Assembly (NCBI GenBank): GCA_020052615.1
Contig: JAGVOT010000037.1
Coordinates: 1-64,000, forward strand
Origin: Nitrospirota bacterium
GTDB lineage: Bacteria > Nitrospirota > UBA9217
Length of the DNA: 64,000 bases
Reading direction: 5' to 3'
Shown here: positions 51,469 to 62,442 of the stretch, one piece after another
Layout of the letters: each line of letters starts with the position of its first letter
Numbering within the stretch: the first letter of the stretch is position 1
Program-made: the position numbers and the translations under genes
Notes under the pieces: model-generated
The model's input: only the letters and a program-made list of their open reading frames with translations
What the model was told of the DNA's origin: nothing
The model's database searches: none

Positions 51469-52293
51469 TTATTTCTTCACGGGCCGTACCGAAAGCAGAT
51501 CAAGCGCCTTCACGTGGGTCGCATCGTTCTTGCTCGCCAAGAGCGGCACCGTCCGGTCCAGGCCGGCCGTAATGTGGTCAAGCGACGTCCCTTCGAGATC
51601 GGTGATCACGCCGTTCGCCTCCTTGAGGATCAGCATGCCCGCCGCGTAGTCGAAGGTCCGTGAAGCCGTTGCCGTGGCAAACACGCTGATCGCTCCCGAC
51701 GCAAGATACGCGAGATCGAGGGCCGTCGAACCGAAGCACCGGGTGCGCTTCGCCTGGTCAATGAGCGGGAAGATGCGGGGGATGTCCTTTCCCGGGTTCG
51801 ATGCTTCGTAGGCAACGATCGTGATCTCATCGGTCGCGGGTGTCCGGATGGGAGAACCGTTCTTGTACGCTCCCTGGCCCCGGACCGCCCAGAATTCGTC
51901 TTCCACGGCCAGATTGATGACGTAGCCGACGGTGAGGTCGGACAGTTTATCGCCGTTCAACAGCGCGATGGCCGTCGCGAAGAAGGGCACTCCGTTCTTG
52001 GCGTTGTTGCTTCCGTCGATAGGGTCCACGAGCACGATGTTCCTGCCGTCGCCGAACCGCCGTACACCCGCCTCCTCGGAGATGAGCGTGAACGATTCCC
52101 CCTGCCGATGCGCCTGTTCCAGTTCGGAGATGATGATGTCCTCTGCCCATTTGTCCACGGGGAACGTCCGGTCGCCTCCCGCACCCTTGCCGAGGGCGAT
52201 CGTGCCGCCTTCCCTGCCGAGGAATTCGGTGATCCCTGCGCGCATCTTCCTGCCGATTCGTTTAAAGACCGACAGCCACTGTTCGTTCGTCAT
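51469..52293 (-). CDS. inositol monophosphatase family protein
   Basis: A 274-residue protein with FIG-type metal sites: Glu-Glu pair in ISEEAGVRR, DPIDGSNN near residue 90, and the C-terminal SRTFDYAAGMLILKEANG. Dephosphorylates inositol or related sugar phosphates; the true substrate is not determined. ATG at 52293. Confidence 0.88.
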   Translation of the reverse strand: MTNEQWLSVFKRIGRKMRAGITEFLGREGGTIALGKGAGGDRTFPVDKWAEDIIISELEQAHRQGESFTLISEEAGVRRFGDGRNIVLVDPIDGSNNAKNGVPFFATAIALLNGDKLSDLTVGYVINLAVEDEFWAVRGQGAYKNGSPIRTPATDEITIVAYEASNPGKDIPRIFPLIDQAKRTRCFGSTALDLAYLASGAISVFATATASRTFDYAAGMLILKEANGVITDLEGTSLDHITAGLDRTVPLLASKNDATHVKALDLLSVRPVKK

Positions 52294-52315
52294 GATCTCT
52301 CCCCGGAGCGTGGGA

Positions 52316-54151
52316 TCACGTCATAGACCTGCCGCGAAAGAACGATCCAACTTCCTCCGCCGCCTTCTTGCTCATGCCCTTCACTTCCGCCATATCCTCC
52401 ACCGTTGCCTGCTTGATCTTCTCCAGACTGCCGAAATGCCTGAGCAAGGCCTTTTTCCTCGTTTCGCCGATCCCGGGAATGTCGTCGAGTTCGGACCTTA
52501 CCGCCTTCTTCTCCCGCAGTTTCCGATGGTAGGTGATGGCGAAGCGGTGCGCTTCGTCCCGCACCCGGGCGACGAGGTGCGTGGTCGCGCTCGTGGGGTC
52601 GAGTATGACCGGCTCCTCGACGCCCGGCAGGAAGACCCGCTCGAACTCCCGCGCGGAACCCTCTTCCCCGCTCCGTGCCTTGGCAAGGCCGATCACATCA
52701 GGCTCAGTGATGCCTAATTCCATCAACGCATCGAGGGTCGCATTGAGCTGGCCTTTGCCGCCGTCGATGAGAATGAGGTCGGGCAGGGCCCCCTCTTCCC
52801 TTGCCCTGGAATACCTTCTCCTGATGACCTCAGCCATGCTCGCGAAATCATCCTGCCCCTCGACGGAACGGATCTTGAACCGTTTATACTGTCTCTTGTC
52901 CGGCAGGTTGTTCTCGAAGGAGACCATGCTCGCCACCGATTCGGCGCCCTGGATGTTCGAAACGTCGAAGGCCTCGATCCTTCTCGGCAGGTTCCTGAGC
53001 CCCAGTTCCTCCTGAAGGCGCATCAGGATGCGCTCCTTGCTCCTGCGGGACAGGAGATGTTCTTTCAGAGACTGCGCTGCGTTGTCCGATGCCATCTGCA
53101 CCAGTTCCCGTTTCCTCCCCCGTTGCGGAACTGCCACTTCGACCTTGGCTTCGCGCTTCCCGGTCAGCCATGTCTCGAGCACTTCACGGTCCGGCACGTC
53201 AAGGGGCAAAAGCACTTCGGCCGGCACAATCATTTCTTTCGCGTAGAACTGGTGAAAAAAATCGTCCAGAACGTCTTCATCGGACAAGCCGTGGACATCG
53301 GGAATATAAAAATCCTTCCGGCCGAGCAGCATGCCGCTGCGGATGAACAGCACCTGGATGTCGCTGTGGCCTCCTTCCGATGCGATGCCGATGACGTCCT
53401 GGTTCTCGAACCCCGGAGAAATGATCTTCTGCTTCTCGAAAGCGCCTTCGATCTTCGCGATCCGGTCCCGAAGCTCCGCCGCTCGTTCGTACTCCATCTT
53501 CTCCGATGCAGCTTCCATGCGCTGCTTCAGCAGGTCCACGAGATCCCGGTTCTTGCCTTCGATGAACAGCCGCACCTGGCCGACCATGTCCCGGTATGCC
53601 TCCCGGTCGACCTCTCCCGAGCACGGCGCGACGCACCGTCCGATCTGGTGCTGCACACAAGGCCGCTCGGGCTTGTCCTTCTTGAATTCCATTTTACACG
53701 TAGCGAGCGGGAACGTGCGTCTGATGAGCGAAAGGATCTCCCACATGCCGCCGGCAGGCACATAGGGGCCATAATAGACCGCGCCGTCCTTCTTCAACCC
53801 CCGGACCACATCGAGGCGGGGGTACTCAGCCTTCAGGTCGAACCGGAGGTAAGGATAGTTCTTGTCGTCCCGAAGGATGATATTGAAACGGGGGCGGTGC
53901 TTTTTGATGAGCGTCGACTCCAGGACAAGCGCATCGAGCTCCGTGTGGGTGACGATGGTCTCGAGGTCGGCGATATTCCGGACCAGCAGCTCCGTCTTCT
54001 CGTCCTTCGCGCTTTTCTGGAAGTACGACCGCACCCGGTTCTTGAGGGACACCGCCTTGCCGATATAGATGATATGCCCCGCGTGGTCCTTCATGAGATA
54101 GACGCCGGGCTCGGCCGCGAGGTTCTGGAGTTTTTCCGAGAGGGTCGTCAC
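52316..54151 (-). CDS. uvrC: excinuclease ABC subunit C
   Basis: A 611-residue UvrC: GIY-YIG endonuclease domain (residues 15-90, [17 protein letters not shown]), UVR motif around 205-240, C-terminal RNase H-like endonuclease half ([28 protein letters not shown]) and helix-hairpin-helix end. Incises on both sides of the lesion. Overlaps the end of uvrB by 4 bp. Confidence 0.96.
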   Translation of the reverse strand: MTTLSEKLQNLAAEPGVYLMKDHAGHIIYIGKAVSLKNRVRSYFQKSAKDEKTELLVRNIADLETIVTHTELDALVLESTLIKKHRPRFNIILRDDKNYPYLRFDLKAEYPRLDVVRGLKKDGAVYYGPYVPAGGMWEILSLIRRTFPLATCKMEFKKDKPERPCVQHQIGRCVAPCSGEVDREAYRDMVGQVRLFIEGKNRDLVDLLKQRMEAASEKMEYERAAELRDRIAKIEGAFEKQKIISPGFENQDVIGIASEGGHSDIQVLFIRSGMLLGRKDFYIPDVHGLSDEDVLDDFFHQFYAKEMIVPAEVLLPLDVPDREVLETWLTGKREAKVEVAVPQRGRKRELVQMASDNAAQSLKEHLLSRRSKERILMRLQEELGLRNLPRRIEAFDVSNIQGAESVASMVSFENNLPDKRQYKRFKIRSVEGQDDFASMAEVIRRRYSRAREEGALPDLILIDGGKGQLNATLDALMELGITEPDVIGLAKARSGEEGSAREFERVFLPGVEEPVILDPTSATTHLVARVRDEAHRFAITYHRKLREKKAVRSELDDIPGIGETRKKALLRHFGSLEKIKQATVEDMAEVKGMSKKAAEEVGSFFRGRSMT

Positions 54152-56154
54152 TCCACCTTCACCCCCACCGCCATTTCCTGCCTCCGGAGCGACCGGATCT
54201 TGTCGCGCAGCTCCGCCGCCGTCTCGAAGTCCAGTTCCTTTGCCGCGTTGCGCATCTCCCTGTCCAGCCGGGCGATGAGCTGCGGGATGTTCACCGTCGG
54301 CACGTACTCGCCGGCATCTTCCGCAGCGATCGGCACGGTAAAGTAATCCTGCTCGTACACAGTGCGGAGCGTTGCCTGGATGTTCTTCTTGATCGATTGC
54401 GGCGTGATGTTGTTCTTCCTGTTGTATTCCTCCTGGACCGTCCTCCGCCTGTTCGTCTCGCTGATGGCCTTCCGCATGGAATCGGTGATCCGGTCGGCAT
54501 AGAGGATCACCTCGCCGTTCACATGGCGCGCCGCCCTGCCCATGGTCTGGATGAGGGACCGGGCCGAGCGAAGGAACCCTTCCTTGTCCGCGTCCAGGAT
54601 GGCAACCAGCGAGACCTCGGGGATATCAAGCCCTTCCCTTAATAGATTGATCCCGATGAGGACGTCGTACTTGCCCATGCGCAGATCGCGGATGATATCC
54701 ACCCGCTCCAGCGTATCGATGTCCGAGTGCAGGTACGCCACCTTGACGTTCAGTTCCTTGTAATGCTCGGTCAGGTCCTCGGCCATTCGTTTCGTGAGCG
54801 TCGTCACGAGCACGCGTTCCTGTGCCGCCGACCGCTTCCGGATCTCTTCCAGAAGGTCGTCCACCTGGCCCGTGACCGGCCGGATGGCGATCTGCGGGTC
54901 CGTAAGCCCGGTGGGCCGGATCACCTGCTCGATGATGCGTCCGCCGGACCGTTCTGTCTCGTAGTCAGCAGGCGTCGCCGAAACATAGACGGTCTGGTTC
55001 ACCCGGGCGTTGAATTCGTCGAAATTGAGCGGCCTGTTGTCCAGCGCCGAGGGCAGGCGGAAGCCGTATTCGACGAGCGTGGTCTTCCGCGCCTTGTCAC
55101 CGTTGTACATGCCGCCGATCTGCGGGATCGTGGCGTGGGACTCGTCCACGACCAGGAGATAGTCCTTGGGAAAGTAATCGAGCAGTGTCGGCGGCGGCTC
55201 GCCCGGTTGCCTGCCGGACAGATGGCGCGAGTAGTTCTCGATGCCGTGGCAGAAACCCATCTCCTGGATCATCTCCAGGTCGAACATCGTGCGCTGCTCG
55301 ATGCGCTGTGCCTCGATGAGCTTGTTCGCCCTGCGGAAATGCTGGATGCGCTCCCGGAGCTCGTCGTGGATCCCGTCGATGGCCGCCTTCATGCGCGACT
55401 CAGGGATCACGTAATGGCTGTTCGGGTAGATGGCGACCTTTTCGAGTCTCCGGAGCGGCGTGCCGAGGAGCGGATCGAACTCCGATATGGCGTCGATCTC
55501 GTCGCCGAACAGCTCGATGCGGATGGCCGTGTTCTCGTGGGAGGCCGGAAAGATCTCGCACACATCGCCGCGCACCCGGAAGGTGCCGCGATGGAAGTCG
55601 AAGTCGTTGCGGGAATACTGGATGTCAACGAGCTTCCTGAGCATGTCGTTCCGCTCGATGTGCTGGCCCTTCTCGAGGAACAGCAGCATGCCGTGGTACG
55701 CTTCAGGGGAGCCGAGGCCGTAGATGCACGACACCGATGCCACGACGATCACATCATTCCGTTCGAACAGCGAGTTCGTCGCGGCGTGGCGCATGCGGTC
55801 GATCTGCTCGTTGATGGACGAGTCCTTCTCGATGTACGTATCCGTGGTGGGAAGATAGGCCTCGGGCTGGTAGTAGTCGTAGTACGAGACAAAGTACTCC
55901 ACGGCATTGTCGGGAAAAAGCTCCTTGAACTCGTTGTAGAGCTGCGCGGCAAGCGTCTTGTTATGGGCGATCACGAGCGTCGGTCTCTGGACCTTCTCGA
56001 TGACGTTCGCCATGGTGAAGGTCTTGCCGGAGCCCGTCACGCCGAGCAGCACCTGATGCTTCAGGTCCCTGACGATGCCGTCGGAAAGTTTCTCGATGGC
56101 CTGGGGCTGGTCGCCGGTGGGATTGAACTCCGATGTTATCTTGAACTTGTGCAT
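54148..56154 (-). CDS. uvrB: excinuclease ABC subunit B
   Basis: A 668-residue Uvr[19 protein letters not shown], Walker [11 protein letters not shown] near 45, [36 protein letters not shown] beta-hairpin region, helicase motifs ([41 protein letters not shown]) and a C-terminal UVR motif ([12 protein letters not shown]). DNA-damage verification in nucleotide excision repair. Overlaps uvrC in one operon. Confidence 0.97.
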   Translation of the reverse strand: MHKFKITSEFNPTGDQPQAIEKLSDGIVRDLKHQVLLGVTGSGKTFTMANVIEKVQRPTLVIAHNKTLAAQLYNEFKELFPDNAVEYFVSYYDYYQPEAYLPTTDTYIEKDSSINEQIDRMRHAATNSLFERNDVIVVASVSCIYGLGSPEAYHGMLLFLEKGQHIERNDMLRKLVDIQYSRNDFDFHRGTFRVRGDVCEIFPASHENTAIRIELFGDEIDAISEFDPLLGTPLRRLEKVAIYPNSHYVIPESRMKAAIDGIHDELRERIQHFRRANKLIEAQRIEQRTMFDLEMIQEMGFCHGIENYSRHLSGRQPGEPPPTLLDYFPKDYLLVVDESHATIPQIGGMYNGDKARKTTLVEYGFRLPSALDNRPLNFDEFNARVNQTVYVSATPADYETERSGGRIIEQVIRPTGLTDPQIAIRPVTGQVDDLLEEIRKRSAAQERVLVTTLTKRMAEDLTEHYKELNVKVAYLHSDIDTLERVDIIRDLRMGKYDVLIGINLLREGLDIPEVSLVAILDADKEGFLRSARSLIQTMGRAARHVNGEVILYADRITDSMRKAISETNRRRTVQEEYNRKNNITPQSIKKNIQATLRTVYEQDYFTVPIAAEDAGEYVPTVNIPQLIARLDREMRNAAKELDFETAAELRDKIRSLRRQEMAVGVKVE

Positions 56155-56262
56155 AGTTGATATTACTCCTCCCTTCCCGGTGTGTCAATTAAGCACACAC
56201 GCGACCCATTTTCCCTGGCAAGTAAGATCGTTCACACCAAGATGCAGACGAACCGTTTCTCC

Positions 56263-56378
56263 CGATGGGCAATGCTACCATCGGTAGCGGTCATCGACCG
56301 ATCATGATGGTCATAATACAGGCGGCCTTGGGTAAAATTCCCTTGCCTTTTCATGCCGCCCTGTGAATAATACAGGGC
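56263..56378. promoter_or_regulatory. two short palindromes upstream of the large lipoprotein gene
   Basis: CCGATGG..CCATCGG (56263-56285, 7-bp arms, 9-nt gap) and GCCCTGT..ACAGGGC (56358-56378, 7-bp arms, 7-nt gap). They lie in the gap between divergent uvrB and the lipoprotein gene. May be operators or RNA hairpins; no partner known. Confidence 0.3.
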
Positions 56379-56436
56379 ATATTCAGCCATCGGTGGACCG
56401 ACGTACCAGAGAAAAAATGTGTCTCAGGAGGCTCTC

Positions 56437-58926
56437 ATGCGTTCATTCAGGTTCTCTGTATCGGGAATACTTGTGATTGCGGCGATCGTTCTCGCCTCGT
56501 GCAGCGGCGACGGGAAAAGCGGTTTCAATCCGAACGGGAACGTCACCCTATCGTCCCTTATCCTTCCGGACAATGTCAGCGTTGTCGACCCGAAAACAAT
56601 ATCCGGCGCCAAACCAAGTTCCAAATCGATCGGTTCCCTTTTGTTCGGGGCGATCTCATCCAACCTGGATCCGACCTCCGATTACATGACGGACAAAACA
56701 ACGGTCTATGTCAACGAACGGTCCCTGGATTCCTTCCGCACGGTGAGCGAGATCCTCTGCATGGTCCGGCAGTCCCGGTATGATGTCATGTTGAACCGGG
56801 GGCCCTACATCGCCCAGGTCGACAAGAACCTCTGCAGCAGCGACCGTTCCGACGCAAGGTCTGCCGGTCAGGCCAGCACCAACCAGTCATCAGGCGCGAC
56901 CATGCCCCTGTACGAGAATTGGACGGTCAACTCGAGCCGCAGCAGTTCTCAGTCACCCCACATCGTCCAGGTCTGGGTCCATTCGCAAGACAACTTCTCC
57001 GGCCAGGTGCAGTACATTTTCGCCAAAGTAGTCATAACGGAAGGCGCTGACACCGCCCCCCCCTATGGCGTCTTCAAGATGAACTTCAAGTTCTACGATC
57101 CGTCTGATCTCACCACGATCCTGGCCAGGGGCTTCCTGAATGCCGAGCGGGACGCCAGCGGAAAGGTCCTTCTCTATTTCGCTACGGAAGACAAGGATAG
57201 CTACGAGATACAGAAGGCCACGCTGGACAAGGACATCGCCAACAATAGCGGCTCCGGCAGCGTTCTCACGGCGCGGACCGGTCCCTGGCTGCCTGAACCG
57301 GAGATCATGCGGTTCAATCTCGCCTACGACCCCGATAAGTTCCTTCGGACCGACAGCACCGGCACCGTCTGCCTCGACCGCAACAACATCGTTGAATCCT
57401 CGTGGCGGTATGGGCTGTACACGACCGATACGAATCCATCGGTGCCTCTCGGAACCAGGGTGACACGGAACTCGAATTTCCAGGTCCGCAAGGGAAGCGT
57501 GTATGGTTCCATCGGTTATTGGGGTGCATGGTTCCCCCCGCTCAACGGCGCCCCGGTGACGGTCAGTGACGGTGAACAGGTCTTTAAGCATGATTACTCG
57601 AACGATACCGATACGGCCTTCACGGTGTTTCAGCGGGGCGGCAAGCTCAAGAAATACTCGAGGAAAAATGTGACCCTGAACGATATCAAGAACATACCGC
57701 TCGTCTGGTTCGCCAGCGGCACGGCATATTCGGTCATATGGGATGGAGCTGCATTTACGATCGTTGCCCAAGCTCAGTCAGATGGATCGTGGAAGCCTGT
57801 CACTCAGTCGTTCGATCCATTCCTGAGCGCACTTCCCTGGGTCGATCTTGGTTTCTACTCGCAATCATTGAGCGGGTCGGTGATAGTCAAACTGCCGGCT
57901 CCAACATCGATAACACCGCTTTCCACGGAATGCTCCAACAACGGGAATAACACCTTCAATTGCGTCGCAAAGGCGACCGGCACCACGCCGGTAGTCTATT
58001 TCAAGGAAAATATCATCTTCCCCGGCGACCCGGTCCCGTCGCAGCTTGCCTGCTTTGAGCAATGCCCAGATGCCGCTAATCTCGCAACGGCAATGCCCTA
58101 CTATGATACGAGCTTGATAAGTTTCCAGACCGTGACCCCCGCGCTCGCTACCTACAAGTCCTACTCGTTCATTTCAACAGGGACATCTCCGACGGCCATG
58201 GTTCTGACCGACAGTTCCACGGGAGCGCCGGTCACGGCCGCAACGACCACCTCCGCTTATGAGAATGGCATCACGAGCGGCCTTCTGACCGAGCCTACTC
58301 CCGCTAACCTTGATCTGCTCGCCTGCCCCTGGAACGCCGGAAATACCTGCGCCGGACTGGCGTGGGCATTGCTTCCTGAATTCTATGTTTGGGAAACCGG
58401 GCCAAGCACCTGGAATCAGTTCGTGACGGTCCTGAACAATGGTGGAACGCCGGTACGGTTCGATCCGCCGCTCCAAGTGCAGTACCTTCACAGCCAGCCA
58501 ACCGCCACTGCGCCTGATAATAAATACGACGGAGCGACCTTCTTCCTCGAATACTCGGGATTCGGCGAACTTCACGGCATCCCGGGTAAATGCGTGGATC
58601 TCGATACCAGTCTGGATGCTGACTGCAGTCTGGGCGGAACGAACCAGGCGATCCGTTGGGTGCCGGAGTTCTCGATCCCCGCCGAGAACGGAATGGGCAT
58701 CCTGACGGAGGTAACGGACATTGGCCAGCCGACCATAACCTATTTTGTCAAAGCCCTTGAAAAAGAGCAGCGTCTGGGGCCTGACGTACCATCGTCGTGC
58801 ACTGACGCAAATCTCTCCACGATCCCCTATCAACTCCCGAGCATGAGTTCCTGGATCGACCCGGTGATCGGCAGCGAACCGGTGGTCACCGCGCCGCCTG
58901 CTGTCATCGGCGGCGTAGTTCAGTAG
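56437..58926 (+). CDS. large lipoprotein of unknown function
   Basis: An 829-residue exported protein with a clear lipobox (LASC, Cys22). The body is beta-rich with Ser/Thr/Asn-rich stretches and several Cys pairs; I recognise no family. The start ATG at 56437 has AGGAGG 6 nt upstream; a GTG six codons earlier is less likely. It is followed by a terminator. Probably attached to the outer membrane or surface. Confidence 0.75.
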   Translation: MRSFRFSVSGILVIAAIVLASCSGDGKSGFNPNGNVTLSSLILPDNVSVVDPKTISGAKPSSKSIGSLLFGAISSNLDPTSDYMTDKTTVYVNERSLDSFRTVSEILCMVRQSRYDVMLNRGPYIAQVDKNLCSSDRSDARSAGQASTNQSSGATMPLYENWTVNSSRSSSQSPHIVQVWVHSQDNFSGQVQYIFAKVVITEGADTAPPYGVFKMNFKFYDPSDLTTILARGFLNAERDASGKVLLYFATEDKDSYEIQKATLDKDIANNSGSGSVLTARTGPWLPEPEIMRFNLAYDPDKFLRTDSTGTVCLDRNNIVESSWRYGLYTTDTNPSVPLGTRVTRNSNFQVRKGSVYGSIGYWGAWFPPLNGAPVTVSDGEQVFKHDYSNDTDTAFTVFQRGGKLKKYSRKNVTLNDIKNIPLVWFASGTAYSVIWDGAAFTIVAQAQSDGSWKPVTQSFDPFLSALPWVDLGFYSQSLSGSVIVKLPAPTSITPLSTECSNNGNNTFNCVAKATGTTPVVYFKENIIFPGDPVPSQLACFEQCPDAANLATAMPYYDTSLISFQTVTPALATYKSYSFISTGTSPTAMVLTDSSTGAPVTAATTTSAYENGITSGLLTEPTPANLDLLACPWNAGNTCAGLAWALLPEFYVWETGPSTWNQFVTVLNNGGTPVRFDPPLQVQYLHSQPTATAPDNKYDGATFFLEYSGFGELHGIPGKCVDLDTSLDADCSLGGTNQAIRWVPEFSIPAENGMGILTEVTDIGQPTITYFVKALEKEQRLGPDVPSSCTDANLSTIPYQLPSMSSWIDPVIGSEPVVTAPPAVIGGVVQ

Positions 58927-58945
58927 CCCGGTCCTCTAACCACTC

Positions 58946-58975
58946 AAGGCGGAGCATGTGCTCCGCCTTTTTTTT
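58946..58975 (+). terminator. rho-independent terminator of the lipoprotein gene
   Basis: 11-bp perfect stem AAGGCGGAGCA/TGCTCCGCCTT (58946-58956 with 58959-58969) followed by a long T-run. Ends the lipoprotein transcript. Confidence 0.92.
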
Positions 58976-59141
58976 ACCCATTCATGCTCTCCTCGTTGTA
59001 CATAAATTTCATCGTATGGACTATTGCTTTTTTCAGGTAATTCCTGTATTTTGTCCATCCTGTCGACGAGATCGCATCTTCCGAACGGGCGCCCGGCGAA
59101 CGTGCCTGGCGCATGCTATTTCCTTTTGCCGGAGGTTTTCC

Positions 59142-59846
59142 ATGCGCACGCAGTTGATCCTGTTGTTCATCGTCCTCGGTCTTTCTCTTGCCGCCCCTTC
59201 AGGCATCATCGCCGCAGAAACTCATTGTCCCGAAAAGGATGACCAGTGCCGGGAGCTCGCCAGGCTCGCCGAGGCGGAGCAGTATGACAAGATCATTGGT
59301 TCTGTCGATGCAAAAAAGACTTACTCCGATGCCTCCAGAAACATCATCGGCCAGGCGTATCTCATGATCGCCGGACGGGAGACCAACACCCCCGAGCAGG
59401 AAGAGCAGTTTTGCAGGAAGGCGCTGGAGTACGGCTCGACCTCGGCCTACATGGGGCTCTACTTCATCTATGCCTCGAAGGACACCGAAACGGCGCTGGG
59501 GTTCCTGAAACAGTACATTGCGACGAAGCCCAAGGATTCCGTCCCCTACGTGATCCTGGGCGAGGCTGAGTTGGAGAAGAAGAACTATCAGGCCGCCGAC
59601 GCCTATCTGCGGGACGCAAAGAAGGTCGCCCGCGGCTCCTCTGCCAATCTTGAATGGCTTTCGTTCCAGGCCGGCTACCTCACGGGCGATTATGCCTATG
59701 CCAGCGCTCGGCTGGAGAGTGTCATAAAAAAGCCCGAGTATCAAAAGGAACTCCTTGCCCTTGCCTCGGACCCGCGTTTTTCAGGCATGGAAAAGCGGCC
59801 CGAATTCAAGCAATATGAATCCATTTTAAAGGGTGCCGCCCGATGA
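59142..59846 (+). CDS. secreted TPR-like repeat protein
   Basis: A 234-residue protein: signal peptide (1-24, IIAAE), then helical tetratricopeptide-like units (about 60-200: EEQFCRKALEYGSTSAYMGLYFIYASKD, ALGFLKQYIATKPKDSVPYVILGEAELEKKNYQAADAYLRDA). The start at 59142 has GGAGG upstream. Role in envelope protein interaction is likely; not assigned further. Confidence 0.7.
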   Translation: MRTQLILLFIVLGLSLAAPSGIIAAETHCPEKDDQCRELARLAEAEQYDKIIGSVDAKKTYSDASRNIIGQAYLMIAGRETNTPEQEEQFCRKALEYGSTSAYMGLYFIYASKDTETALGFLKQYIATKPKDSVPYVILGEAELEKKNYQAADAYLRDAKKVARGSSANLEWLSFQAGYLTGDYAYASARLESVIKKPEYQKELLALASDPRFSGMEKRPEFKQYESILKGAAR

Positions 59847-59936
59847 CCGGCGCACAGCAGTGCTGCATGCCGGTCAGAGCATGAAGCGTTTGCGACATTC
59901 GCCGCTGCCAGGCAGCGCGTCCGACCATTCGTAACA

Positions 59937-59972
59937 AAGGCCCCCTTTCGATGCTGCCGGAAAGGGGGCCTT
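59937..59972. terminator. bidirectional terminator between the TPR and HD-GYP genes
   Basis: 13-bp stem AAGGCCCCCTTTC/GAAAGGGGGCCTT (59937-59949 with 59960-59972), loop of ten. The region 59973-60091 has no intact gene. Confidence 0.85.
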
Positions 59973-60091
59973 ACTATTTCATTCTTGATCTCAGGACCGC
60001 CGAATCACTTCTTCTTCATCACGTACACGCCGTCCCATTCTGAGCGAACACCCTTCTACCGAAGCGGGTCTACTAAACCAGGCGACAGAGT

Positions 60092-62263
60092 TCAGCTGAA
60101 CGCGCCGGGAAGGACCTTTGCGAGGAACACATCGACGATCTGGGGATCGAAATGTTTCCCCTTCTCCGCCTTCAGATATTCAACGATCCGCTCCTCGCTC
60201 CAAGCAGGGCGGTACGGCCGGTCCGACCGGAGCGCATCCCATACGTCGATGACGGCAAAGATGCGCGACGGCACGGGAATCGCCTCCCCCAGTATGCCCT
60301 TCGGGTAGCCGCTGCCGTCCCATTTCTCGTGGTGAAGATAGGGGATATCGAGCGCCTCCCGGAGAAACGGGATCGGCGAGAGTATCTCATAGGCGATCGT
60401 GGGGTGTCGCTTCATGACGGCCATCTCTTCATCGGTGAGCTTGCCGGGTTTCAGCAGGATGCTGTCGGGCACGCCGAGCTTGCCGATGTCATGAAGCAGC
60501 GCGCCCCGCCGGACATTGACCAGCTCCTTCCCGCTGATCCCCAGGATCTCGGCGGTCATGATCGTCAGGGCCGCGACCCGCTGGGAGTGGCCGTGGGTCT
60601 CGTTATCGCGGATATCAAGGGCCCGCGACCACCCTTCGATGGTCATATCGTAGGCGTGGACGATCTCCCCGTGGGCACGCTGGAGCTGTTCGAACATGCT
60701 CGCGTTGTCGATGGCGATGGCCGCCTGGCGGGACAGCGCCTCGAGGAACTCCCGCCAGTCGCCCGGGGGATCGAACGGACGGCGGTGGAAGATCTCGATG
60801 ATCCCCTTCACCTGCCCTTTCACGATCAGCGGGACCCCGATGTAGGAGCGGAAGCCCTCATCCCGTACCATGAACGCGTTCTTGAACGAATATCCCTCCG
60901 GCATGGGGTACCGGCTGTCCTCGCGATCGAAGTCCGGGACGATGATATTCTCGCGCAGCGCGATCACCCTGCCGGCGAGGCTCTGGCCGGCGCGCACGGT
61001 AACCTTCTTGATGCGGTTCGAACGGAAACCGCGTTCGGCCGCGAAGGTCAGTTCCTGGAACTCAGGGTCATAAAGCAGGACCGCCGCCGCGTCCGTCCGG
61101 AGCTGGGACATGACCTGTTCGATGAACACGTTCAGCGTAAGGCTCAGATCAAGGCTCGACGTGATCGCGCTCTCGACGGCAGTGAGCGCCCGCTGACGTT
61201 CGAGCTGTTCGCCGATCTTCTGCTCCGCCTTTCGGCGCTCGGCGACCTCCCGCTCCATCACCCGGTTCATCTCGGTAAGGGCCGCGGTGCGTTCCTGGAC
61301 GCGTTCCTCCAGTCCGCTCTGGTACCGCTTCCGGTCCGTTATCTCCCGCACGAAATCATGGGAACCGACGATCGTCCCGTCCCTGACGACCGCCGCGGAG
61401 CTGACCTCGATGTCGATCTCCCGGCCGTCCTTCGTGACCATCTTGCCCTCGAACTTCTCATAGGCGCCGTGCTGACGAAGCTTTTCGAACTCTGCGTGGG
61501 ACCGGGGGGCCTGTTCAGGCGGGATCATATCCAGGATGGTCCGGCGCTTGAGTTCCTCCTTGGTGAATCCGGAGAGTACGACGGCCTTCCGATTGACGTC
61601 GATATACCGCAGGTCCTGGTCGACAACGAAGATGGGATCGATGGCATGTTCGAAGAGGTCGTGATACTTCTGCTCCGACTGCAGCAGGTCATACTGCAGG
61701 GCCAGTTCCGTATCGAGTGAGCGTTCGCTCAGGAACCGGAGGACCAGTGCGGAAGCAAGCGAAGCGATGAGAAAACCGTTGGCGCTCACGAACAGGGAGG
61801 ACCGCCCGGGCCGGTCAAAGAACAGGATCGGCACAACATAGAGGGAGTAAATGAGGAGGGCGCTGAGCGCATGGAAAGACATCCGTGCCGGAATGAAACC
61901 CAGAACGCAGACGCCGAGCAGAATCTGACCCGCGGCATAAGGTGAATTATGGCCGCCGAACTGCAGGATCATGAGCTCGATGGTCCCCGCGGACGCGGCG
62001 ACGGCGAAGACGCCCATGGCCTGGTGAAATCGTATCCCCCAGATGTCGGTCTCTTTCGCGACGAACGCGATCGCCACCAGCAGGAGGGCGATAAAGACCC
62101 GGTAGACAAAGAAGGTCCTGAAATTCTCCGGCGTAGCGAGATAATCGAGGCAACTCAGCATCATGAAAAGGAACGCACCATAGAAACACAAACGCACCAG
62201 CCAGATCTTGTAGCGGCGCTCCCGGTTCTCCTTGATGTATTGTTCTTTGGTCTGCATGGGCAT
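60092..62263 (-). CDS. membrane-bound PAS-GAF-HD-GYP phosphodiesterase
   Basis: A 723-residue protein. N-terminal membrane block with five or six helices (about 20-190), PAS domain (about 200-320; DPIFVVDQDLRYIDVNRKAVVLSG), coiled coil (about 325-370), GAF domain (about 375-515), HD-GYP domain (about 530-715): HGHSQRV, ALLHDIGKLGVP, HHEKWDGSGYP. Predicted to hydrolyse cyclic di-GMP on a membrane or chemical signal. The start (ATGCCCATG) is uncertain between two Met codons. Confidence 0.9.
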   Translation of the reverse strand: MPMQTKEQYIKENRERRYKIWLVRLCFYGAFLFMMLSCLDYLATPENFRTFFVYRVFIALLLVAIAFVAKETDIWGIRFHQAMGVFAVAASAGTIELMILQFGGHNSPYAAGQILLGVCVLGFIPARMSFHALSALLIYSLYVVPILFFDRPGRSSLFVSANGFLIASLASALVLRFLSERSLDTELALQYDLLQSEQKYHDLFEHAIDPIFVVDQDLRYIDVNRKAVVLSGFTKEELKRRTILDMIPPEQAPRSHAEFEKLRQHGAYEKFEGKMVTKDGREIDIEVSSAAVVRDGTIVGSHDFVREITDRKRYQSGLEERVQERTAALTEMNRVMEREVAERRKAEQKIGEQLERQRALTAVESAITSSLDLSLTLNVFIEQVMSQLRTDAAAVLLYDPEFQELTFAAERGFRSNRIKKVTVRAGQSLAGRVIALRENIIVPDFDREDSRYPMPEGYSFKNAFMVRDEGFRSYIGVPLIVKGQVKGIIEIFHRRPFDPPGDWREFLEALSRQAAIAIDNASMFEQLQRAHGEIVHAYDMTIEGWSRALDIRDNETHGHSQRVAALTIMTAEILGISGKELVNVRRGALLHDIGKLGVPDSILLKPGKLTDEEMAVMKRHPTIAYEILSPIPFLREALDIPYLHHEKWDGSGYPKGILGEAIPVPSRIFAVIDVWDALRSDRPYRPAWSEERIVEYLKAEKGKHFDPQIVDVFLAKVLPGAFS

Positions 62264-62442
62264 GGATGTCAGAAAGAAGAATGACTAGTATGCCTATCAA
62301 GGCGGCAAGAGTCAAGATAGAATTGGAGCGATGTCACTGAGAAGGGGGCAAAGACGGCCGCGGGCAGCAAGGGAACGTTCGAAATGCCGACGCATTCCTG
62401 GAAGAAACCAGGGGGAATGCGTCCGTGCCTGGATCCAGCTAG

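Noticed and set aside
54727-56160. Long open frame antisense to uvrB
   Set aside because: The uvrB motifs are complete on the minus strand; the antisense translation has no recognisable domain.
60006-60041. Possible tail of a decayed gene upstream of the HD-GYP stop
   Set aside because: A minus-strand frame reads EWDGVYVMKKK then stop, but an in-frame stop lies only a few codons before it; too short to name.
60152-61720. Long open frame antisense to the HD-GYP gene
   Set aside because: The minus strand shows PAS, GAF and HD-GYP motifs over the same region, so the plus-strand frame is a shadow.
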